10,011 bases of DNA from CAZSIA01 sp045126355 (GCA_045126355.1 JBGVOE010000056.1:1-10011); one strand, 5' to 3'; positions 1 to 6,179 are shown, numbered from the stretch's first letter. Numbers and translations: made by a program. The notes: a model not told the origin generated them from the sequence alone.

Positions 1-42
1 GTTATTAATTTAGTATATCAAATAAAACATAAATTTACATAT

Positions 43-82
43 GATATAAAAAATAAAGAACAGCTTAACTAAGCCGTTCTTT
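43..82 (-). terminator. Rho-independent terminator of the HAD-MTase/mnmM operon
   Basis: Read on the minus strand, the arms at 70-82 and 55-67 pair over 13 positions (AAAGAAC-G-GCTTA against TAAGC-T-GTTCTTT, with one G-U) around a two-base gap, and a T-rich tail follows over about 43-54. The mnmM stop (69-71) and its last codons lie inside the hairpin. On the plus strand the wobble becomes an A-C mismatch, but a T run follows there too, so weak termination in the other direction is possible. Confidence 0.8.
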
Positions 83-578
83 TTATTATAATTAGTATTT
101 CTTTATTAAGAAAATTATCCTCAATTTCATAATTAATATTAGCTTTATTTAAACTATCACATAACTTTAAATACTCATCATATCCACCTTCATGTTGGAC
201 ATAACATGCAACTAACATTATACCGTCAAGTATTTGATAGGCGTTTAGTACCGCAACATTAGATGTATAATCCTGTGTCTTAACTTTTCTGTTAGATCCA
301 GGTAAGAAACCAAGATTAAAGATAATTACATTTGCGTATTTATAGTTTTTTATATTGTTAAAATCATCTAAATATATTTCTACATTATCATAGTCTTTTA
401 GTTTTTCTTTACTGCGTTTTATAGCGAGGGGTTGGATATCAATACCTACTACTTTATCAAAGTGTTCTCTTAAAAATAATGTATCATATCCATTACCAAT
501 TGTTGCGTCGATAGCGACGCTTCTTTTACTTGAAGTAAGTGCGAGTTCATGCACTCTTTTAACAACATTTGATTCCAT
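69..578 (-). CDS. mnmM: MnmM (YtqB) family tRNA 5-aminomethyl-2-thiouridine methyltransferase
   Basis: A class I SAM-dependent methyltransferase of the rRNA_methylase/YtqB family. Characterised members (MnmM) methylate nm5(s2)U to mnm5(s2)U at tRNA wobble position 34 in Gram-positive bacteria. Seen in the sequence: SAM motif I at residues 22-32 (AIDATIGNGYD), the acidic ribose-binding strand end at 44-48 (VGIDI), the family signature FNLGFLPGSN at 87-96, and a C-terminal FLNKEILIIIKR that parallels the family's ending. The protein is 169 aa, slightly short for the family (about 185-195), mainly because the usual C-terminal loop is reduced. The ATG overlaps the TAA of the upstream fusion gene (TAATG) and has no clear Shine-Dalgarno, which points to translational coupling. 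The modification role is inferred from the family. Confidence 0.85.
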   Translation of the reverse strand: MESNVVKRVHELALTSSKRSVAIDATIGNGYDTLFLREHFDKVVGIDIQPLAIKRSKEKLKDYDNVEIYLDDFNNIKNYKYANVIIFNLGFLPGSNRKVKTQDYTSNVAVLNAYQILDGIMLVACYVQHEGGYDEYLKLCDSLNKANINYEIEDNFLNKEILIIIKRTA

Positions 579-2074
579 TATTTTTGTAATACAATAAGTA
601 TTCTTTCATCATCTAGACTAAAAGTATCTTTGAAGTCTGTAGTAATTGAAATGACTTTAAATCGAGAATCAATTATGTTATTTAGATCATGATAATATTC
701 ATGGTATTTTTCAACAACTTTATTTTTTCCATCATCAATGGTTAATTTGTGGAAGATTGTGTTACCTTTAACTTTCATTTTCCATTTGTATTTAGCTAAG
801 GCAAGATTATCTTTAATTGTAAGATTACTAAATTCTTTCATCTTAGATAATGTAAATAAATCGAAGATAAAGTATCCACCATCATTTAAATTATTATAAA
901 CACAATCCATCATTTTAGCTACTTCATAGGCTGTTAAGAAGTTTACTGAATCAAAGTAACATGTAATAACATCAAATTTTTCTTCATATGAAAAGTTAGT
1001 CATATCTTTAATGCTAAAATTAATATCAACATGATTCATTTTAGCTTTTTCTTTTGCTACATTAATTATTTTAGCTGATAAGTCTAAGCCTGATACATCA
1101 TAACCACTATTTGCTAAACTTATCGCAAGCGTTCCACTACCACATGCTAAATCTAGGATTTTATCATTAGGTTTTAAGTATTTTTTAGTTAAATCAACCC
1201 AACCATCATACTCGATTAATTCCATAATTTCATCGTAATAATAACTAAATGATTTATAAGAATTTTTACTCATGTTTTTTAAGAAATCAATTACACCATT
1301 GTTATTAAAATCTTTTTTTGTAGTGTATTTTGCTTTTTCTTTAACTTCTGGTTTGGCATTAATCATTGCTACTCCATAGTTTGCCATTTGTAACATTGAG
1401 ATATCATTTAATTGATCACCAAAAGCGATTGTTAAATCACATTTGAATACATCTTTTAAGTAATTCATTGCGTCACCTTTTGATGCACTTTTACTTAAAA
1501 TTTCAAATGAGTAACGATCATCATAATGTCCCCAGTTTCTAAAAAACATAATATCTTTATAATCATTTGCTACCTCATTAAACTTATCAATAGAATCTTC
1601 TTTAATCCAGATATTTGAAATGATTGGTCCTTCAGTTACAATCTCACTAAATTTACCTTCTATAATAATAGTATCTAACGAAAAATGAGTAATCCAATCA
1701 GGAACTTCTTTAGTGTTTTCAATATAAATTCGATTATCTACTCTAGTTTCTGCGCAAATAATAGTATCTTGAATTCTTTTTGTAAATTCATTAAATCTTT
1801 CTAAATCAATTCTATTATAGATAGTATTAATATTCATATTAGGCGGGAAATAAATAGCGCCACCATTACTAGTTATAATAGGCATATTAATTTTATGTTT
1901 ACATAAAATTTCCCAATACTGTAGTGCTCCTACTAAAGGTCTACCTGTGCATAACACAAAATAATTACCACTATCAGTAAATTTTTTTATAAATCTTAAA
2001 GTTTTGTTTGTTATTTTTTTATCTTTTGTTAATAAAGTATCATCTAAATCACATGCAACTAAATATTTTGGCAT
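578..2074 (-). CDS. Fused Cof-type HAD phosphatase and class I SAM methyltransferase
   Basis: A 498-aa two-domain protein. Residues 1-267 form a Cof-type (class IIB cap) HAD hydrolase: nucleophile motif DLDDT (D9, D11), motif II Thr43 in LCTGR, motif III Lys199 in SASKGD, and the Mg-binding GDQLND at 219-224. Such enzymes usually dephosphorylate sugar or cofactor phosphates. Residues 268-498 form a YqeM-like methyltransferase: ILDLACGSG at 306-314, acidic D331 ending beta 2, DVITCYFDSVNF at 368-379, GGYFIFDL near 399-406. Both domains keep their key residues. Met268 (1271-1273) has no Shine-Dalgarno, so one polypeptide is likely. The ATG at 2074 is preferred: GAGGTG (2081-2086) lies 6 nt upstream, and the longer GTG at 2083 is itself part of that site. 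First gene of an operon with mnmM. Substrates of both halves are unknown. Confidence 0.87.
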   Translation of the reverse strand: MPKYLVACDLDDTLLTKDKKITNKTLRFIKKFTDSGNYFVLCTGRPLVGALQYWEILCKHKINMPIITSNGGAIYFPPNMNINTIYNRIDLERFNEFTKRIQDTIICAETRVDNRIYIENTKEVPDWITHFSLDTIIIEGKFSEIVTEGPIISNIWIKEDSIDKFNEVANDYKDIMFFRNWGHYDDRYSFEILSKSASKGDAMNYLKDVFKCDLTIAFGDQLNDISMLQMANYGVAMINAKPEVKEKAKYTTKKDFNNNGVIDFLKNMSKNSYKSFSYYYDEIMELIEYDGWVDLTKKYLKPNDKILDLACGSGTLAISLANSGYDVSGLDLSAKIINVAKEKAKMNHVDINFSIKDMTNFSYEEKFDVITCYFDSVNFLTAYEVAKMMDCVYNNLNDGGYFIFDLFTLSKMKEFSNLTIKDNLALAKYKWKMKVKGNTIFHKLTIDDGKNKVVEKYHEYYHDLNNIIDSRFKVISITTDFKDTFSLDDERILIVLQK

Positions 2075-2080
2075 TTCTAA

Positions 2081-2086
2081 CACCTC
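2081..2086 (-). promoter_or_regulatory. Shine-Dalgarno that decides the start of the HAD-MTase gene
   Basis: Minus-strand GAGGTG, followed after 6 nt (TTAGAA) by ATG at 2072-2074. The in-frame GTG at 2081-2083 belongs to this ribosome-binding site. It would also sit only about four bases from the predicted transcription start, so it is unlikely to be the initiation codon. Confidence 0.75.
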
Positions 2087-2093
2087 GCAAAGT

Positions 2094-2122
2094 ATTATAT
2101 CATAAATTTTTATAACTTTTAA
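2094..2122 (-). promoter_or_regulatory. Sigma-A promoter of the HAD-MTase/mnmM operon
   Basis: On the minus strand a perfect TATAAT (2094-2099) stands 17 bp from TTAAAA (2117-2122), a 4/6 match to TTGACA. Predicted transcription start is near 2087, giving a leader of only about a dozen bases. It overlaps the divergent pncB promoter. Confidence 0.65.
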
Positions 2123-2140
2123 TAATAATTATGATATAAT
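2113..2140 (+). promoter_or_regulatory. Extended -10 promoter of pncB
   Basis: TGATATAAT at 2132-2140 is an extended -10 with a perfect TATAAT (2135-2140). No good -35 is seen at the proper distance (only AT-rich sequence near 2111-2118), as is common for extended -10 promoters. The transcription start should be near 2147, directly before the Shine-Dalgarno GGTGAT (2148-2153). Confidence 0.65.
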
Positions 2141-2158
2141 TAAAGTTGGTGATGATAT

Positions 2159-3613
2159 ATGAGAGAAAATTATACAATGTTATTTGATTTTTATGAAATG
2201 ACTATGGCAAATGGCTATTTTAATTCAAGATATAAAGATGCGATTTGTTATTTTGATGTATTTTATCGTAGTGTTCCTGATAAGGGAGGATATGCTATAT
2301 GTTGTGGATTAGAATCAATTATTGATTATATTTTAAATTTAAAATTTACAAAAGAAGATATCGAATATTTAAGAAGTAGAAATTGTTTCTGTGAAGAATT
2401 CTTAACTTATTTAGAAAACTTTAAATTTACAGGAGATATTTGGGCTGCAGAAGAAGGAACTATTATTTTCCCTAATGAACCAGTTATTACTGTAAGAGCT
2501 AATATTATTGAAGCTCAATTAATTGAAACATATTTATTATTATCAATAAACTATCAATCTTTAATCGCTACAAAAACAAGAAGAATTGTTGAAGCTGCTA
2601 AAGGTAGAGCTGTTATGGAATTTGGTTCTAGACGTGCTCAAGGTGAAAGTGCAGCCCTATTAGGAGCTAGAAGTGCTTATATAGCTGGTGCGGTAGGAAC
2701 TGCTTGTGCAATGGCTGATGTAAGATACCATGTTCCTGCTTTAGGAACAATGGCTCATTCATGGGTTCAAACATTTGAAACAGAATATGAAGCCTTTGTT
2801 ACATATTGTAAGACATATCCTACTAATGCAACACTACTAGTTGATACATATAATGTTTTAAAAAGTGGTGTTCCAAATGCTATTAAAGCGTTTAAAGAAG
2901 TTTTATGGCCATTAGGTATTAAAAAATGTGCAATAAGAATTGATTCAGGTGATATTACTTATTTATCTAAAAAAGCTAGAGAAATGTTAGATGAAGCAGG
3001 ATTATATGAATGTAAGATTTGTGTATCTAACTCTTTAGATGAATTCTTAATTAAAGATTTAATTGAACAAGGTGCACCTGTTGATACATTTGGTGTTGGT
3101 GAAAGATTAATTACATCAAAAAGTGAACCTGTCTTTGGTGGGGTATATAAACTTGTTGCAGTAGAACAAAATGGTGTTATTACTCCTAGAATTAAGATAA
3201 GTGAAAATGAAGCTAAGATTACAAATCCAGGTTTCAAAAAAGTTTATCGTTTCTATTCAAAAGATACTCATAAAGCATTAGCTGATGTATTATGTTTATA
3301 TGATGAAGTAATTGATGATAGCCAACCTTATACTATCTTTGATCCAGTTCAAACATGGAAACAAAAAGAATTAACAAACTACTATGTTAAAGAAGTCTTA
3401 GTTCCTGTATTTAAGGGTGGAGAATTAGTATATAGTAAACCAAGTATTGAAGAAATTAAAAAGAATTGTCAAAGGGAATTTGAAACTTTATGGGAAGAAA
3501 ATACTCGTTTCAGTAACCCTAATAAATACTATGTTGACTTATCTCAAAAACTATGGGATTTAAAGAATGATATGTTAACATCTTACTTTAGACAAAATAG
3601 TCGTAGATCTTAA
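2159..3613 (+). CDS. pncB: Nicotinate phosphoribosyltransferase
   Basis: Joins nicotinate to PRPP with ATP hydrolysis, giving nicotinate mononucleotide: the committed Preiss-Handler step of NAD salvage, in the cytosol. Seen: N-terminal LFDFYEMTMANGYF (8-21), where the family's N-terminal Y/F-x-x-T-M substrate motif lies; FYRSVPDKGGYA (35-46) as in the F-R-x-x-P family motif; EFGSRRAQG (154-162); and GTMAHSWVQ (196-204), whose His200 is the histidine phosphorylated in this family. The PRPP-side RIDSGD (260-265) and FGVGERL (311-317) are also present. At 484 aa it has the usual Gram-positive length and looks intact. ATG with GGTGAT five bases upstream. It is a single-gene unit with its own promoter and terminator, divergent from the HAD fusion. 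No NAD repressor site (NiaR or NrtR) was recognised. Confidence 0.95.
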   Translation: MRENYTMLFDFYEMTMANGYFNSRYKDAICYFDVFYRSVPDKGGYAICCGLESIIDYILNLKFTKEDIEYLRSRNCFCEEFLTYLENFKFTGDIWAAEEGTIIFPNEPVITVRANIIEAQLIETYLLLSINYQSLIATKTRRIVEAAKGRAVMEFGSRRAQGESAALLGARSAYIAGAVGTACAMADVRYHVPALGTMAHSWVQTFETEYEAFVTYCKTYPTNATLLVDTYNVLKSGVPNAIKAFKEVLWPLGIKKCAIRIDSGDITYLSKKAREMLDEAGLYECKICVSNSLDEFLIKDLIEQGAPVDTFGVGERLITSKSEPVFGGVYKLVAVEQNGVITPRIKISENEAKITNPGFKKVYRFYSKDTHKALADVLCLYDEVIDDSQPYTIFDPVQTWKQKELTNYYVKEVLVPVFKGGELVYSKPSIEEIKKNCQREFETLWEENTRFSNPNKYYVDLSQKLWDLKNDMLTSYFRQNSRRS

Positions 3614-3618
3614 AAAGT

Positions 3619-3651
3619 AAATGACTTTCCGCATAGGAAAGCCATTTTTTT
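3619..3651 (+). terminator. Rho-independent terminator of pncB
   Basis: Stem AAATGACTTTCC (3619-3630) with GGAAAGCCATTT (3636-3647), loop GCATA, one A-C mismatch, followed by a T run to 3651. It begins six bases after the pncB stop. Confidence 0.88.
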
Positions 3652-3698
3652 CTTGATAAATAATTAAAAAATATATATTTATCGAGTGGTTTTATTTT
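3652..3698 (+). terminator. Possible second hairpin/terminator downstream of pncB
   Basis: CTTGATAAATA (3652-3662) pairs with TATTTATCGAG (3676-3686), 11 bp with one G-U and a 13-nt AT-rich loop, followed by TGGTTTTATTTT. It could be a back-up terminator behind the one at 3619-3651, but the stem is AT-rich and the tail is interrupted. Confidence 0.35.
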
Positions 3699-3845
3699 AA
3701 AACTTTTAGCATAAACTCAATATCTATTACTGTTTTATTTATACTAAAATTTAATAAGTATATACTATAAAAAGAAAGTGACATGACACTTGAAAATATG
3801 CTTGATTATTTTAATTATAAAATTCTTATTACTTACTCAAAATAA

Positions 3846-3876
3846 TTTTAGCACTCTTTGCTTGACAGTGCTAAAA
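3846..3876 (+). promoter_or_regulatory. CIRCE operator (HrcA-binding site) at htpG
   Basis: TTAGCACTC (3848-3856), a 9-bp spacer, then CAGTGCTAA (3866-3874). This matches the CIRCE consensus TTAGCACTC-N9-GAGTGCTAA at 17 of 18 arm positions, the only change being C for G at 3866. The flanking TT/AA extends the arms to 3846-3876. HrcA, the repressor that binds CIRCE at groE and dnaK operons, is expected to bind. The right half overlaps the -35 box, so bound repressor would block RNA polymerase. Confidence 0.92.
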
Positions 3877-3889
3877 TGAGTGATATAAT
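3862..3889 (+). promoter_or_regulatory. Consensus sigma-A promoter of htpG
   Basis: TTGACA (3862-3867) and TATAAT (3884-3889) are both perfect, spaced 16 bp, with TG one base ahead of the -10 (TGATATAAT, extended -10). The start should be near 3896. The -35 lies across the end of the CIRCE spacer and the start of its right arm. This is the best promoter in the window, fitting a strong promoter held down by a repressor. Confidence 0.92.
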
Positions 3890-3920
3890 AGAATTGAACT
3901 TAAAAAGGGGGATCTTATTT

Positions 3921-5828
3921 ATGGAAGTTAAAAAGTTTCAAACTGAGACAAAAAGATTATTAGATTTAATGATAAACTCAATCTACACACACAAAGAAAT
4001 ATTCATCCGTGAACTTATTTCAAATGCGAGTGACGCAATTGATAAACGTCATTATTTATCACTTACATCAGAAGCTTATCATAATGCGGGAGAGTATGAA
4101 ATTTTAATTGATACTAATTTTGATGATAGAACAATTACAATTACTGATAATGGTATTGGGATGACTTATGATGAAGTAGTTAACAATTTAGGTACAATCG
4201 CTAAAAGTGGTAGTAAAGAATTTATTAAACAATTATCAGAAGAACAAAATAAAGGTGAAGTTGATATTATTGGTCAATTTGGTGTTGGATTTTATTCAGC
4301 ATTTATGGTTAGCGATAAAGTTGTTGTTGAAACTAGAAATGCATTAAGCGATAAAGGATATCGTTTTACATCTGATGGACTTGAAGAATATAGTATCGAA
4401 GAGATTGAAAAACCTTTAATTGGAACTAAAATTATTGTTTACCTAAGAGATAATTCCGAAGAAGAAAACTATGATAAATATCTAGAAGAATATGAAATTA
4501 AAAGATTAGTTAGAAAATATTCTGACTATATTAGATATCCTATTAGAATGAATATTACTAATAGTGAGCCTATCTTAGATAGTGAAGGAAAACCTACTGG
4601 AAATTATAGTGAAGTTACAGAATTACAAACTCTTAACTCAATGATTCCAATTTGGAAAAAGAATAAAAGTGAAGTTAGTGAAGAAGAATTAAATGAGTTT
4701 TATAAATCAAAATTTAACGATTATGAAAACCCAATTATTAATGTATTTACTAGTGTTGAAGGTAATGTGACTTATAATGCAATCTGTTATATTCCATCAC
4801 ATGCTCCGTATGACTTATATTCAGATACTTATGAAAAGGGATTACAACTTTATACAAAAGGAGTATTTATTCTAGATAAATGTAAGGAGTTAATTCCTAA
4901 TTATTTAAGATTTGTTAAAGGGTTAGTTGATAGTGCGGATTTATCACTTAATATTAGTAGAGAAATGTTACAACATGATCGCCAATTAACTAAAATTGCA
5001 TCTAATTTAGAAAAGAAAATCTTAGCTGAATTGACTAAAACTTTAAGAAATGATCGTGAAAAATATGAAAAATTCTTTAATGTATTTGGTCTAAATATTA
5101 AATATGGTTTATATGAAGATTACGGAATGAGAAAAGATTCGTTAAAAGATTTAGTCATTTTAGCAAGTGCAAATAATGATAAACTTATTACATTAGCTGA
5201 GTATGTAGAACAAATGAAAGATACTCAAGAATATATTTATTACGCAAGTGGTAAAACAAAAGAATCAATCTTAGCTCAACCTCAAATGGATACAATTAAA
5301 AATAAAGGTTATGATGTTTTAGTTTTAACTGACGATATTGATGAATTTATGTTAACTATTTTAGCTGAATATAATGGAAAGAAATTTAAATCAATTAATT
5401 CAGGAGACCTAGATTTATTAAGTGAAGATGAAAAGAAAGTTATTGATGAATTAAAAGAAGAGAAAAAACCACTCCTACAAACTTTAAAAGAAGCATTAGA
5501 TGGTGAAGTTAAAGAAGTGGTACTATCAAAACGATTAACTACATCAGCAGTATGTTTAGTTAGTGGTGATGGTGTTTCATTTGAAATGGAACGTGTTATG
5601 AATAAAATGCCAAATGATTATAATGTAAAAGCTGATAAGATTTTAGAAATTAATCCACATCATGAAATTTTTAAAGCGATTGAAACACTTTATAACTCTG
5701 GTAGTGAAGATGTTGGTAAATACGCTAAACTTCTATATTCACAAGCTTTATTAATAGAAGGTATTATGTTGGAAAATCCTGTTGAATTTTCTAATTTGAT
5801 GTGTGAATTAATGATTAAAAAAGTATAA
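3921..5828 (+). CDS. htpG: HtpG, Hsp90-family molecular chaperone
   Basis: Cytosolic ATP-dependent dimeric chaperone that helps late folding of client proteins. GHKL ATPase domain, about residues 1-215: Glu31 and Asn35 in RELISNASDAID (catalytic Glu and Mg-binding Asn), DNGIGM (76-81), GTIAKSGS (91-98) and the lid/glycine motif GQFGVGFYSAF (118-128). Middle domain, about 235-490: IPSHAPYDLY (291-300) and NISREMLQ (344-351), whose Arg347 and Gln351 should contact the gamma-phosphate. The C-terminal dimerisation domain is complete. 635 aa, normal for bacterial HtpG. The ATG at 3921 has AAGGGGG (3905-3911) nine bases upstream; a longer in-frame TTG at 3858 lies inside the CIRCE/promoter and cannot be used from that promoter. 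Regulation is by HrcA/CIRCE (inferred). A DUF2188-like gene follows after 41 bp. Confidence 0.97.
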   Translation: MEVKKFQTETKRLLDLMINSIYTHKEIFIRELISNASDAIDKRHYLSLTSEAYHNAGEYEILIDTNFDDRTITITDNGIGMTYDEVVNNLGTIAKSGSKEFIKQLSEEQNKGEVDIIGQFGVGFYSAFMVSDKVVVETRNALSDKGYRFTSDGLEEYSIEEIEKPLIGTKIIVYLRDNSEEENYDKYLEEYEIKRLVRKYSDYIRYPIRMNITNSEPILDSEGKPTGNYSEVTELQTLNSMIPIWKKNKSEVSEEELNEFYKSKFNDYENPIINVFTSVEGNVTYNAICYIPSHAPYDLYSDTYEKGLQLYTKGVFILDKCKELIPNYLRFVKGLVDSADLSLNISREMLQHDRQLTKIASNLEKKILAELTKTLRNDREKYEKFFNVFGLNIKYGLYEDYGMRKDSLKDLVILASANNDKLITLAEYVEQMKDTQEYIYYASGKTKESILAQPQMDTIKNKGYDVLVLTDDIDEFMLTILAEYNGKKFKSINSGDLDLLSEDEKKVIDELKEEKKPLLQTLKEALDGEVKEVVLSKRLTTSAVCLVSGDGVSFEMERVMNKMPNDYNVKADKILEINPHHEIFKAIETLYNSGSEDVGKYAKLLYSQALLIEGIMLENPVEFSNLMCELMIKKV

Positions 5829-5829
5829 T
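5824..5829 (+). promoter_or_regulatory. Possible -10 box for the DUF2188 gene
   Basis: A perfect TATAAT overlaps the htpG stop codon, but nothing better than GTGTGA (5801-5806) sits at -35 distance. It could be a weak separate promoter for the small downstream gene. It could equally be a chance result of the Lys-Val-stop codons. Confidence 0.25.
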
Positions 5830-5835
5830 TTGTTA

Positions 5836-5857
5836 TATCTTCGCAGATAATATTTTT
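5836..5857 (+). terminator. Weak hairpin with T tail after htpG
   Basis: TATCT (5836-5840), loop TCGC, AGATA (5845-5849), then ATATTTTT. The 5-bp stem is short for an efficient terminator, so partial read-through from htpG into the next gene is likely. Confidence 0.35.
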
Positions 5858-5865
5858 GAGGTGAT
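5858..5865 (+). promoter_or_regulatory. Shine-Dalgarno deciding the TTG start of the DUF2188 gene
   Basis: GAGGTGAT is a full match to the anti-Shine-Dalgarno and lies 4 nt before TTG at 5870. The in-frame GTG at 5861 is inside this site and is therefore a poor start. Confidence 0.75.
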
Positions 5866-5869
5866 AACT

Positions 5870-6091
5870 TTGAATACTAAATGCGAAGTGAAATTTTGTC
5901 AAGAAAAGAAAGCATGGCGCCTTTATAATAGTAATGGTGAGAGTGTTGATGGCGCTTCATATCAAACAAAAGATGAAGCAGTTAACGCAGGAAGATGCCA
6001 CTGTGAAGAAACTGGCGATGAATTAGCTATTTATAATAAAAATGGTGAACTTACATCAAGAAGAAAAATTAATTCAAGAACTGGGGAATAA
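5870..6091 (+). CDS. Small DUF2188-like protein
   Basis: A 73-aa protein with the DUF2188 layout: a K-x-W strand (K14, W16), a Gly turn (NSNGES, 20-25), YQTKDEAVNAGR (31-42, the family's F-x-T-K-x-E-A helix start) and ELAIYNKNGEL (51-61, the family's E-L-x-I-x-x-x-D/N-G ending). DUF2188 has no established biochemical function, and none is claimed here. Four cysteines stand out: C4, C10 and the pair C43/C45 in RCHC. No signal peptide or membrane segment, so it is probably cytosolic. The TTG start is chosen for its perfect Shine-Dalgarno. It lies 41 bp behind htpG, separated by only a weak hairpin, so co-expression under CIRCE control is possible (inference). The stop codon sits in the loop of the terminator that follows. 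Confidence 0.75.
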   Translation: MNTKCEVKFCQEKKAWRLYNSNGESVDGASYQTKDEAVNAGRCHCEETGDELAIYNKNGELTSRRKINSRTGE

Positions 6092-6117
6092 TTTCTCCAG
6101 TTTTTTCTTTTTATTTA
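6079..6117 (+). terminator. Rho-independent terminator of the htpG/DUF2188 unit
   Basis: AACTGGGGAA (6079-6088) pairs with TTCTCCAGTT (6093-6102), 10 bp with one G-U and loop TAAT, followed by TTTTCTTTTTATTT. The TAA stop of the small gene is in the loop, so the left arm encodes its last residues. Confidence 0.9.
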
Positions 6118-6127
6118 TAAAAAAAGG

Positions 6128-6156
6128 TTTTAATTAATAGAAAAATGGTTTATAAT
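6128..6156 (+). promoter_or_regulatory. Promoter of the membrane-protein gene
   Basis: TATAAT (6151-6156) with a poor -35, TTTTAA (6128-6133), 17 bp upstream. The predicted start is near 6163, just before GGAGGT (6167-6172), which lies 7 nt from the ATG. Confidence 0.55.
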
Positions 6157-6179
6157 GGATATAAGCGGAGGTATTTGTT

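Larger units (their letters stand above)
3614..3920. other. Intergenic region between pncB and htpG (307 bp)
   Basis: The only stretch over 300 bp without a clear gene. In order it holds the pncB terminator, a second AT-rich hairpin (3652-3686), an AT-rich spacer with a weak TATACT/TATAAA box (3761-3771), a 16-bp imperfect palindrome (3776-3791) overlapping a 20-codon frame (3783-3845), then the CIRCE operator, the htpG promoter and the htpG ribosome-binding site. No tRNA or other known RNA fold was recognised. Confidence 0.75.

Noticed and set aside
1..72. Open plus-strand frame from the window edge, ending in TAA at 70-72 (last residues NKEQLN), possibly the tail of a convergent gene.
   Set aside because: Only 23 codons, no recognisable motif, and the end coincides with a hairpin better explained as the mnmM terminator. 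It cannot be judged without upstream sequence.
1271..1273. Separate start for the methyltransferase half of the fusion.
   Set aside because: There is no Shine-Dalgarno before this ATG, and the frame is continuous from the HAD domain.
2959..3237. 92-codon minus-strand frame opposite pncB.
   Set aside because: It lies wholly inside a gene with clear catalytic motifs, and has no promoter, ribosome-binding site or family resemblance.
3614..3860. Riboswitch or other structured RNA upstream of htpG.
   Set aside because: No known aptamer core was recognised; the sequence is AT-rich with only simple hairpins, and the promoter lies at its far end.
3858..3920. N-terminal extension of htpG from TTG at 3858.
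   Set aside because: It starts within the CIRCE/-35 region, upstream of the predicted transcript start. The ATG at 3921 has a good Shine-Dalgarno and gives the normal HtpG N-terminus.
5690..5902. 70-codon minus-strand frame across the end of htpG.
   Set aside because: Antisense shadow of the conserved htpG C-terminus and the DUF2188 leader, with no initiation signals.
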